Source: an uncultured Bacilli bacterium
Lineage (GTDB): Bacteria > Bacillota_I > Bacilli_A > RF39 > UBA660
Direction of reading: 5' to 3'
NCBI GenBank assembly: GCA_947624075.1
Contig: CANQIM010000058.1
Location: forward strand, 1 to 7,270
DNA length: 7,270 bases
Numbering within the stretch: position 1 is the first letter of the stretch; each line of letters opens with the position of its first letter. This document shows positions 1 to 4,997 of this stretch, one piece after another. Position numbers and translations under genes: made by a program. Below the pieces are notes generated by a model, which saw only the letters and a program-made list of their open reading frames with translations, did no database searches and was not told where the DNA came from.

Positions 1-77
1 AATGTTGCGTGAATTTTGATTTTGACTTATTGAAAATAAATTTTTAATCCAAACAAACAAAATATATATAAAGAAAC

Positions 78-109
78 AAAAATGAGATGCAATTTGCATT
101 TCATTTTTT
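78..109 (+). terminator. Hairpin terminator, probably for a plus-strand gene to the left
   Basis: A 14-bp stem (78-91 with 95-108, one G-T wobble, 3-nt loop) is followed by T-rich sequence. Read on the plus strand the G-U pair is allowed; read on the minus strand the same position becomes an A-C mismatch. It therefore best serves a gene coming from the left, converging on the tRNA, though it may act both ways. No coding end can be proved in 1-77. Confidence 0.55.
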
Positions 110-120
110 ATTTATAGAAA

Positions 121-144
121 AGAAAAAGTCCTTTGTTAAGGACT
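121..144 (-). terminator. Intrinsic terminator of tRNA-Arg
   Basis: Minus-strand AGTCCTT (138-144) pairs with AAGGACT (127-133) around a 4-nt loop and is followed by a T-rich tract (TTTTCT). It begins 10 nt after the tRNA 3' end. Confidence 0.8.
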
Positions 145-154
145 AAATTTCAAA

Positions 155-231
155 TGGTGTCCGCGAGGCGACTCGAACGCCTGACCGATCGCTTAGAAGG
201 CGATTGCTCTATCCAGCTGAGCTACGCAGAC
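155..231 (-). tRNA. tRNA-Arg (anticodon UCU)
   Basis: The reverse complement folds as a complete cloverleaf with encoded CCA (155-157). The acceptor stem is GTCTGCG with CGCGGAC (one G-T wobble), the D stem GCTC/GAGC, the anticodon stem ATCGC/GCGAT with loop CTTCTAA, and the T stem AGGCG/CGCCT with loop TTCGAGT. The anticodon TCT lies at 195-197 and reads AGA/AGG codons, the dominant Arg codons in an AT-rich genome. It has its own SigA promoter and terminator, so it is a single-gene unit. Confidence 0.97.
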
Positions 232-252
232 ATATCACAACTGACAAGTAAA

Positions 253-281
253 ATTATACAATAAAAATACTTATATTTCAA
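253..281 (-). promoter_or_regulatory. SigA promoter of tRNA-Arg
   Basis: On the minus strand, TTGAAA (276-281) and TATAAT (253-258) are separated by exactly 17 nt. This is 5 of 6 and 6 of 6 matches to the vegetative consensus, so it should be strong. The start site would fall near 246, giving a 5' leader of about 15 nt before the tRNA. Confidence 0.85.
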
Positions 282-291
282 GTATTTTATT
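259..291 (-). terminator. Probable intrinsic terminator of gerM
   Basis: Minus-strand AAATACTT pairs with AAGTATTT around the loop GAAATAT (273-279). The stem extends by AATA/TATT across one bulged T, and a tract TTTTTATTG follows. It is AT-only apart from one G-C pair, so the hairpin is weak. It begins a few bases after the gerM stop and overlaps the tRNA promoter. Confidence 0.5.
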
Positions 292-296
292 GCAAT

Positions 297-1241
297 TTAT
301 ATATCAGAACGTGATAAATATTTTATTTCCTTATCATTTACTTCAAACATAACCATATTAACTGAATAATTATCAAAAACAGAATAAGCAATACTGTATA
401 ATACTTCTTCTAATACTTTATCATTACTATTATAAAGATAATCATTAAAATTTAAAAATAACACATCATTTTCCTCATAATAATCAATAAGCTCAACTTT
501 ATTATCTAAAAAGCTCATAAGATTAGGCTCATAAATGTAACTGGTTGTTAACTCCTCTATTATTATTTTTATTTTATCACGGTCATCATTCAAATATTTA
601 GTCACAGGCACATAATACAATGTATCAGCAATATCTTCTAAATAATAAATTACTACTTTAGAAATATTTTCACGTGATGTAAGTAAATAATTGTTATTTA
701 TACCTATCTTTTTATCTAAAATAGCCGGTAATTTTTCTTTAGAATTAGGGTATGTCCTTAGCGTATTACCGTTAATCAAAATAATGACACCATCAATATC
801 TTTAAATTCTAAAACTGTATAGACAATTGACGTAAGCATTTGTTTTTCAACTTCACTACTTACATTTAGAAATTCTTCAGAAAAATTCAAAGTAACTATT
901 TTACTGTTTATAATAATTTCTTTTATAATAGTATTTTTAGGAATAGTTCCTTTTAATCCTGTTGGCAATTTACTATTATCTTTAATAATTAGATTATTAA
1001 TAAGCTCTCTAATTTTATCTTGTGTTTTTTGAGACTCAATAAATATTTTTGATTTTACTAAATAATTATTATCGTTTAATAAATAGATACTATTAGTACT
1101 CATTGTTTTGGATGTTTCTACTTCGATATTAGTTCTTAAAACATTATCATCTTTAAAAGTTGGTATAGAAAAAACTGTTAAAATAATAAACATGGAAAGT
1201 GTCGTTATAAATATTTTTCTTAAAGCTTTAGTTCGAAGCAT
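297..1241 (-). CDS. gerM: GerM, sporulation channel/germination protein
   Basis: GerM is needed for assembly of the SpoIIIA-SpoIIQ complex between mother cell and forespore and, in B. subtilis, for germination. This 314-residue protein has an N-terminal membrane segment (about 9-27) and two tandem GerM domains (about 50-160 and 195-305). Each domain shows the pattern of a helix-rich first half followed by a strand pair ending in 'VTLNFSEEF' (116-124) or 'VLFLNFNDYL' (260-269). B. subtilis GerM is a lipoprotein of 366 aa. Here the membrane segment is followed by 'SIPTFKDDN' and there is no Cys for a lipobox, so it is probably anchored by an uncleaved helix. The SD AGGTGA (1246-1251) is only 4 nt from ATG. 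The pairing with spoIIIAH fits their shared complex. Confidence 0.85.
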   Translation of the reverse strand: MLRTKALRKIFITTLSMFIILTVFSIPTFKDDNVLRTNIEVETSKTMSTNSIYLLNDNNYLVKSKIFIESQKTQDKIRELINNLIIKDNSKLPTGLKGTIPKNTIIKEIIINSKIVTLNFSEEFLNVSSEVEKQMLTSIVYTVLEFKDIDGVIILINGNTLRTYPNSKEKLPAILDKKIGINNNYLLTSRENISKVVIYYLEDIADTLYYVPVTKYLNDDRDKIKIIIEELTTSYIYEPNLMSFLDNKVELIDYYEENDVLFLNFNDYLYNSNDKVLEEVLYSIAYSVFDNYSVNMVMFEVNDKEIKYLSRSDI

Positions 1242-1255
1242 TATATCACCTAAAA

Positions 1256-1264
1256 AATTATATG
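1256..1264 (-). promoter_or_regulatory. Candidate mother-cell -10 element of gerM
   Basis: CATATAATT matches the SigK -10 CATANNNTA at 6 of its 7 fixed positions. It sits in the same surroundings as the gerE -10: the same CGTTTTTT before it, and TTTAGGTGATA after it at the same distance. I see no convincing -35; an activator could replace it. It starts directly after the U-tract of the gerE terminator. Confidence 0.45.
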
Positions 1265-1290
1265 AAAAAACGTACCAATTTAGTACGTTT
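1265..1290 (-). terminator. Intrinsic terminator of gerE
   Basis: In the minus-strand RNA, AAACGTAC (1283-1290) pairs perfectly with GTACGTTT (1268-1275) around a 7-nt loop and runs into six Us (1265-1270). The stem begins inside the gerE stop codon, and the next base after the U-tract is the first base of the gerM -10 candidate. Confidence 0.75.
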
Positions 1291-1495
1291 AAATAGATAA
1301 TTCTTTAAGTTTTAATAATTCGACAACAGCTCCTGCTCTTCCACTTACTCCTAGTTTTTGCATAACATTTGATATATGATTACGAACAGTTTTTTCACTG
1401 ATACCTAATTCATTAGCTATTTCTTTCGTACTCATATTATCTATTAAAAGCTCAAAGATTTTTCTTTCACGAGGCGTTAATATATTACTTGCCAT
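1289..1495 (-). CDS. gerE: GerE, late mother-cell LuxR-type regulator
   Basis: GerE is a free-standing LuxR/FixJ-type DNA-binding domain that adjusts late mother-cell (SigK) genes for coat and germination functions. The 68-residue product matches B. subtilis GerE (74 aa) along its whole length. Landmarks are 'LTPRERKIFELL' (residues 6-17), 'STKEIANELGISEKTVRNHI' (22-41, helix-turn-helix) and 'MQKLGVSGRAGAVVELL' (45-61). There is no receiver domain, as expected for GerE. I chose ATG 1495 over the in-frame GTG 1507 because the GTG lies inside the SD AGGTGA (1504-1509), which is 8 nt from this ATG. A SigK-like promoter lies just upstream. The TAA stop is part of the left arm of a terminator hairpin. 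Confidence 0.94.
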   Translation of the reverse strand: MASNILTPRERKIFELLIDNMSTKEIANELGISEKTVRNHISNVMQKLGVSGRAGAVVELLKLKELSI

Positions 1496-1513
1496 TTTTC
1501 TTATCACCTAAAG

Positions 1514-1539
1514 TATTGTATGAAAAAACGCTAATTAGT
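1514..1539 (-). promoter_or_regulatory. SigK-like mother-cell promoter of gerE
   Basis: On the minus strand, CATACAATA (1514-1522) matches the SigK -10 pattern CATANNNTA exactly. AC (1538-1539) precedes it by 15 nt, close to the SigK -35 position. The same -10 also fits the SigE -10 (CATACANT), but no SigE-like -35 lies at 14 nt. gerE is transcribed by SigK in B. subtilis. The expected transcription start falls at or next to the SD, giving a very short leader. Confidence 0.55.
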
Positions 1540-1556
1540 TGTATGCTTTTACCTAT

Positions 1557-2063
1557 TTAGGATTTTTGAAATTTAACAGTTGTATACATTTTATTTTTAT
1601 AATTTTCTTGTATAAGACGCATGATGTTATTAGCTAAAGTATTATCATGTTTATTAGATACGCAAACACAGTCCGCATTATTATTATCAATTTTAACAAA
1701 ACAGTCAACACCATATTCCTTTTTGATTTTCTTTTCAATAGTTTCTTCTTTTCCTTGAACTTCATTTAAATACTTTAATTGCTCATAAGCATTATTTTTT
1801 TCTTCATTAGTTGCTTCATCATTTGTTAACTTTTCTTGAAGTTCATTCATAACTGTCTGCCTTTCTTCTTCTAGACTAACACGCATAGCAGTTAAACTAG
1901 ATACTTCTTCAATAGTCGTTTTTGTAGAAGTTGTCTGTTCTGTTTTAGGCTCTTTCTTTAAAGCTTCTACTAATAAATCATTAGGCATTGTTATATAGTA
2001 AATACTTAATACTAATATTAATGTAAATAATGTTAAAAACCATAAATTTTGTTTATTAATCAT
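1557..2063 (-). CDS. spoIIIAH: SpoIIIAH, stage III sporulation channel protein
   Basis: SpoIIIAH is a mother-cell membrane protein whose extracellular ring-building domain meets SpoIIQ from the forespore, forming the channel needed for late forespore gene expression. The start 'MINKQNLWFLTLFTLILVLSI' is the typical SpoIIIAH N-terminus with a membrane segment (about residues 8-26). A Glu/Lys-rich coiled region follows (about 50-115), then a YscJ/FliF-like ring domain (about 105-168: 'EETIEKKIKKEYGVDCFVKI' and on). At 168 residues it is shorter than the B. subtilis protein (218), mainly in the linker. Cys121, Cys132 and Cys134 in the ring domain are unusual. No other spoIIIA gene is adjacent, so it is detached from the usual eight-gene operon. 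The start is well supported by GGAGGA 6 nt upstream, and a SigE-type promoter precedes the gene. Confidence 0.86.
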   Translation of the reverse strand: MINKQNLWFLTLFTLILVLSIYYITMPNDLLVEALKKEPKTEQTTSTKTTIEEVSSLTAMRVSLEEERQTVMNELQEKLTNDEATNEEKNNAYEQLKYLNEVQGKEETIEKKIKKEYGVDCFVKIDNNNADCVCVSNKHDNTLANNIMRLIQENYKNKMYTTVKFQKS

Positions 2064-2085
2064 ACGACTTCCTCCATTTCAATTA

Positions 2086-2114
2086 ATTGTATGATGGATT
2101 ATTAAGTTGTATGA
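2086..2114 (-). promoter_or_regulatory. SigE-type promoter of spoIIIAH
   Basis: On the minus strand, TCATACA (2108-2114) is followed after 14 nt by CATACAAT (2086-2093). This fits the SigE pattern known from B. subtilis: a -10 of CATACANT and a -35 core around ATA, spaced 13-15 nt apart. The -10 is a full match and lies 22 nt before the start codon. SigE drives spoIIIA in B. subtilis, so the match makes biological sense. Confidence 0.65.
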
Positions 2115-2125
2115 CATATTTTATT

Positions 2126-3379
2126 TTACTTTTCTTTATTTAAAAGTCTTGTTACTGCTGTTAATAAACCTAGTTTACCGTAAGGATAAGTCAAAGAGCC
2201 TTGCATGTAAGCAATATAGGGTTCTCTTAATGGTCCATCGCAAGATAATTCAATTGATGATCCTTGAGTAAAGGAGCCACTAGCCATAATAATTTTGTCA
2301 TCATAACCAGGCATGTCTGATGGTTCTACTAAGGCGTTAGAATCAATAGCTGAACCGTTTTGAATTCCTCTAGTAAACTCAATTAATTTATTTGGATCTT
2401 TAAAAATAATATTTTGAACTATATCAGCTCTTTCTTCATTATATTTGGGCTCAACTTCAAAACGTAGCTCTTCCATTACTTTGGCTGTCAAAACGGCCGT
2501 TTTTAAAGCCGAAGCTACTACTGATGGAGCAAAATATAGTCCCTGTAAAATTTGTCTATTAGCACCAAGTGATGGTCCTACTTCTCTACCCTCACCAGGT
2601 AAAGTTAATCTCTCAGCACATAGTTCCACCAAATCATGACGACCCGCGATATAAGCACCATTAGATGCGATACCTCCCCCTAAATTTTTAATTAAAGAGC
2701 CAACCATAATATCAGCTCCTACTTCGATAGGTTCCTTGGTACCAACAAATTCACAATAGCAGTTATCAATCATAATAATTACATTTTTATCAATACTTTT
2801 TATTAATTCAATTACTTTTTGCACTTTTTCTATGGAAATACTTTTTCTTGTTGAATAACCTTTACTACGTTGTATTTCAACTACTTTTACCCTATTATTA
2901 GAAATAAATTCTTTAATATTTTCATAGTCAAAATCATCATTTATTAAATCTATTTGCGCATATTTAACACCAAAACTTTTTAAAGAACTAGCATTTTCTT
3001 TGAGACCTATTACTTCATCTAAAGTATCGTATGGTTTACCACTAATACTTAATAATAAATCATTAGGTCTTAAAAGAGCAAAAAAGCAAACATTTAAAGC
3101 ATGACTACCCGAAATAAATTGATTTCTAACCAAAGCATCTTCTGCTTTGAAAATATCTTTATAAACATTTTCAATTACTTCACGACCTAAATCATTGTAA
3201 CCATAACCAGTTGTTTCATTAAAAGCACTTTCAGTAACATTATTTTTTCTAAAACTAGAAAGAACTTTTTCACTATTAAAGAAACAAATATCATCAATCT
3301 TTTTAAATATTTCCTGGCAAGCTTTTTCACTATTTTCTATTAAAGTTCTTATTTCATTATTTTCTAATTGTTGTTGCAT
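2126..3379 (-). CDS. Methionine gamma-lyase/YnbB-family PLP enzyme
   Basis: This is a 417-residue, full-length fold-type I PLP enzyme of the family annotated as methionine gamma-lyase-like, 'aluminium resistance' or YnbB. It is related to the cystathionine beta/gamma-lyases. Visible landmarks are 'SGSHALNVCFFALLRPND' (cofactor phosphate-binding region, near residue 90), Asp205 in 'MIDNCYCEF' (partner of the pyridine nitrogen) and the Schiff-base Lys231 in 'GSLIKNLGGG'. The Gly-rich stretch 'RGIQNGSAID' and the C-terminal 'MQGSLTYPYGKLGLLTAV' are also typical of the family. It should act on a sulfur amino acid or similar substrate by C-S cleavage; the substrate is not established for this family. 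I chose ATG 3379 over ATG 3400, which would add 7 residues, because AGGTGA at 3385-3390 lies 5 nt before it and nothing like an SD precedes 3400. It is the last gene of the tight run, and I see no terminator after its stop. Confidence 0.9.
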   Translation of the reverse strand: MQQQLENNEIRTLIENSEKACQEIFKKIDDICFFNSEKVLSSFRKNNVTESAFNETTGYGYNDLGREVIENVYKDIFKAEDALVRNQFISGSHALNVCFFALLRPNDLLLSISGKPYDTLDEVIGLKENASSLKSFGVKYAQIDLINDDFDYENIKEFISNNRVKVVEIQRSKGYSTRKSISIEKVQKVIELIKSIDKNVIIMIDNCYCEFVGTKEPIEVGADIMVGSLIKNLGGGIASNGAYIAGRHDLVELCAERLTLPGEGREVGPSLGANRQILQGLYFAPSVVASALKTAVLTAKVMEELRFEVEPKYNEERADIVQNIIFKDPNKLIEFTRGIQNGSAIDSNALVEPSDMPGYDDKIIMASGSFTQGSSIELSCDGPLREPYIAYMQGSLTYPYGKLGLLTAVTRLLNKEK

Positions 3380-3818
3380 TTTCTTCACCTTTTTCTTCAT
3401 AGATTGCTTTTTCTTCCATTAACTCTTTAAATTTTTTAAAGGGATTTTCCCCACCTAATATATTACGGTCATAATACGTTAAATAATCTGTTTGCTCTAC
3501 GTTTGTAATCATTAAATTTCTAATTTTCTTTAAATTTTTCTTATTTTGTATATACCACTCATATTGTTTCATACTTAGTTCTTTAGGCAAGTAAACAACT
3601 GTTGGATTATCAACTTGAAAAGCTAAAAACCCTAATCTTGCACAGTATACAAATAAAGTATAAGTAGCCATTTCATCGACATTTTCACTTGTATAGCCAT
3701 TTTCTTTTAAATAATTTCTTAAGTGGGTAACGTGCTTATCACTATTACTATCACTTGTACCAATTATTTCTCTAAATTCTTCACCAGCGCTATTTACAAT
3801 AATTATTCCTCTATCCAT
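3357..3818 (-). CDS. Unrecognised protein, about 153 residues
   Basis: I do not recognise this protein. It is soluble, mixed and rich in charged residues, with no signal peptide, no obvious membrane segment and no metal or redox motif. The N-terminus 'MDRGIIIVNSAGEEF' looks like a beta strand. The middle part 'DEMATYTLFVYCARLGFLAFQV' looks like an amphipathic to hydrophobic helix. The C-terminal half is lysine-rich and helical ('NPFKKFKELMEEKAIYEEK'). Candidate starts in frame are TTG 3836, ATG 3833, GTG 3830 and ATG 3818. I prefer ATG 3818 because GGTGGT (3826-3831) lies 7 nt upstream, while the others have no SD. This start overlaps the dehydrogenase stop by 8 nt, and the gene's end overlaps the next gene's start by 23 nt. 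Such coupling implies a real, co-translated gene and a job linked to its neighbours. Confidence 0.8.
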   Translation of the reverse strand: MDRGIIIVNSAGEEFREIIGTSDSNSDKHVTHLRNYLKENGYTSENVDEMATYTLFVYCARLGFLAFQVDNPTVVYLPKELSMKQYEWYIQNKKNLKKIRNLMITNVEQTDYLTYYDRNILGGENPFKKFKELMEEKAIYEEKGEENATTIRK

Positions 3819-4551
3819 TATATTTACCACCATCAACTCTAATTATAGAATCATTTACATAGTTTGCCTTAGAACTTGCTAAAAAGATGATTACTTTACT
3901 TATATCTTCTACATCAGCAAAACGATTTAAAAGAATTTTTTTCTTTTCTTCATTTATTTGTTCATAAGTTAAATTTTTATTCATATCAGTCTTTGTCCAT
4001 CCAGGGCAAACACAATTAACATTGACAAAGGGTGCAAATTCTCGAGCAAAGTTATGAGTTAAGGAAATTACTCCAGCCTTAGAAGCATCATAATCACAAC
4101 TCTCTGGGTAAAAAGTATCAAGAGCATTTGTGGAAGAAACATTTATTATTTTACCACTCTTTTTTTCTAACATAATTTTTCCAGCATATTTACTACATAA
4201 AAAAGTGCCAATTAAATTAACATCTAATATTCTTCTAAACTCTTTAAGTGATTTATCAAATAATAAATTATCACGACAAATACCAGCATTATTTACTAAA
4301 ATATCTAAACCACCAAAAGTATCAAGAATTACAGAAAACATATTTTCTACTTCTTCTTCTTTAGAAACATCACATTTTACTACTAAAGTACGAACATCAT
4401 AATTATCATTAATATACTTTTCTAATTCTTTAGCTTCTTCTTCATGATGACAATAATTAATTACAACATCCACTCCAGCTTTTGCAAATTCTATTATACA
4501 ACTTCTACCTATTCCCCTACTACTGCCAGTAACTAAAGCAACCTTACTCAT
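3811..4551 (-). CDS. Short-chain dehydrogenase/reductase, FabG-like
   Basis: This 246-residue, single-domain classical SDR is cytoplasmic and predicted to be an NAD(P)(H)-dependent oxidoreductase. The cofactor motif T8-G-x3-G13-I-G15 is present, followed by 'CDVS' (adenine pocket, about 60-63) and N87-N-A-G90. The catalytic tetrad is Asn112, Ser140, Tyr154 and Lys158 (YDASK), followed by 'CPGWTKTDM' after the active site. Its closest well-known relative is FabG, the 3-oxoacyl-ACP reductase of fatty-acid synthesis. No other fatty-acid gene is nearby, so the substrate stays open and I give no symbol. I chose ATG at 4551 over the in-frame GTG at 4560 because AAGTGA (4557-4562) sits 5 nt before that ATG and would overlap the GTG. 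With this start the gene follows the thioredoxin-like gene by 1 nt. Its TAG stop overlaps the start of the next gene. Confidence 0.93.
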   Translation of the reverse strand: MSKVALVTGSSRGIGRSCIIEFAKAGVDVVINYCHHEEEAKELEKYINDNYDVRTLVVKCDVSKEEEVENMFSVILDTFGGLDILVNNAGICRDNLLFDKSLKEFRRILDVNLIGTFLCSKYAGKIMLEKKSGKIINVSSTNALDTFYPESCDYDASKAGVISLTHNFAREFAPFVNVNCVCPGWTKTDMNKNLTYEQINEEKKKILLNRFADVEDISKVIIFLASSKANYVNDSIIRVDGGKYNG

Positions 4552-4552
4552 A

Positions 4553-4993
4553 TTATTCACTTCCCGTATTTGTATTTTTTAAATTATGTTTTTCTAAAAA
4601 AACATTCAACTCTTCTGTGCTTTTTATATCAACTAAATTAGCAGACATTTTTCCTTTTGCAACATAAATTATTCCTGGAGCAGTGGCATATTTTGAAGAC
4701 ATTTCAATTTTTAACATAATTTCTTTAAAATTTGGATCTTTATCAATGTTTAATTCAAAGTAACTAACATTATTACTATCTAAAACTTCTTTGTATTTTT
4801 TACAGTCTGAACATTTATTTTTAGTTAAGTAGATAATTATACTTTTTCCTTGATTAATATTTTTTAAGGTTTCAGATTTAGCTGTTGAAAATCTATTAAA
4901 TACAAAAATACACATTGGTATTATAAAAATTAAGGTAATAGCCAAAGCTAATAAAAATTTATTTCTTAAAGCAATAAATTCTGGATCTTTCAT
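4553..4993 (-). CDS. Membrane-anchored thioredoxin-like protein (CSDC)
   Basis: This 146-residue protein has one N-terminal membrane segment (about residues 13-33), a short linker, and a compact thioredoxin-fold domain (about 50-138). The domain shows a beta strand 'IIIYLTKNK' followed directly by the redox motif C61-S-D-C64, then 'LNIDKDPN' and the likely cis-proline at P106 ('TAPGIIYV'). The Cys pair is as expected for a thiol-disulfide oxidoreductase, but CSDC is not the CGPC of housekeeping thioredoxin. The length is near that of a minimal thioredoxin plus an anchor. I infer that the domain lies on the outer face of the membrane; charges flanking the segment do not decide this clearly. 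The start is secure: AGGTGA at 4998-5003 lies 4 nt upstream of ATG and contains the TGA stop of the repeat-protein gene. The partner and substrate are unknown. A role in extracytoplasmic disulfide reduction, or as an accessory redox factor, is a guess. Confidence 0.85.
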   Translation of the reverse strand: MKDPEFIALRNKFLLALAITLIFIIPMCIFVFNRFSTAKSETLKNINQGKSIIIYLTKNKCSDCKKYKEVLDSNNVSYFELNIDKDPNFKEIMLKIEMSSKYATAPGIIYVAKGKMSANLVDIKSTEELNVFLEKHNLKNTNTGSE

Positions 4994-4997
4994 ATTT

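Noticed and set aside
3..47. Possible C-terminal end of a plus-strand gene (open frame to TAA at 45-47)
   Set aside because: Only 14 codons are visible with nothing recognisable. The hairpin at 78-109 hints at such a gene, but the coding claim cannot be supported.
1108..1296. Plus-strand open frame of 62 codons
   Set aside because: It lies antisense to the gerM start and the gerE terminator, has no SD, and its product has no recognisable features.
1523..1556. Terminator between spoIIIAH and gerE
   Set aside because: The segment ends in six Ts on the minus strand, but only a 2-bp G-C core with a bulge could form a stem; the T-run is better explained as part of the shared promoter module.
2445..2639. 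Plus-strand open frame of 64 codons
   Set aside because: It is antisense to the conserved catalytic part of the PLP enzyme, with Ser/Thr/Ala-rich shadow composition and no SD.
4130..4402. Plus-strand open frame of 90 codons
   Set aside because: It is antisense to the well-conserved SDR active-site region; a shadow of that gene.
3811..4551. Housekeeping fabG assignment
   Set aside because: All SDR catalytic motifs are present, but no fatty-acid synthesis genes are adjacent and many SDRs share these motifs, so the specific gene name is not justified.
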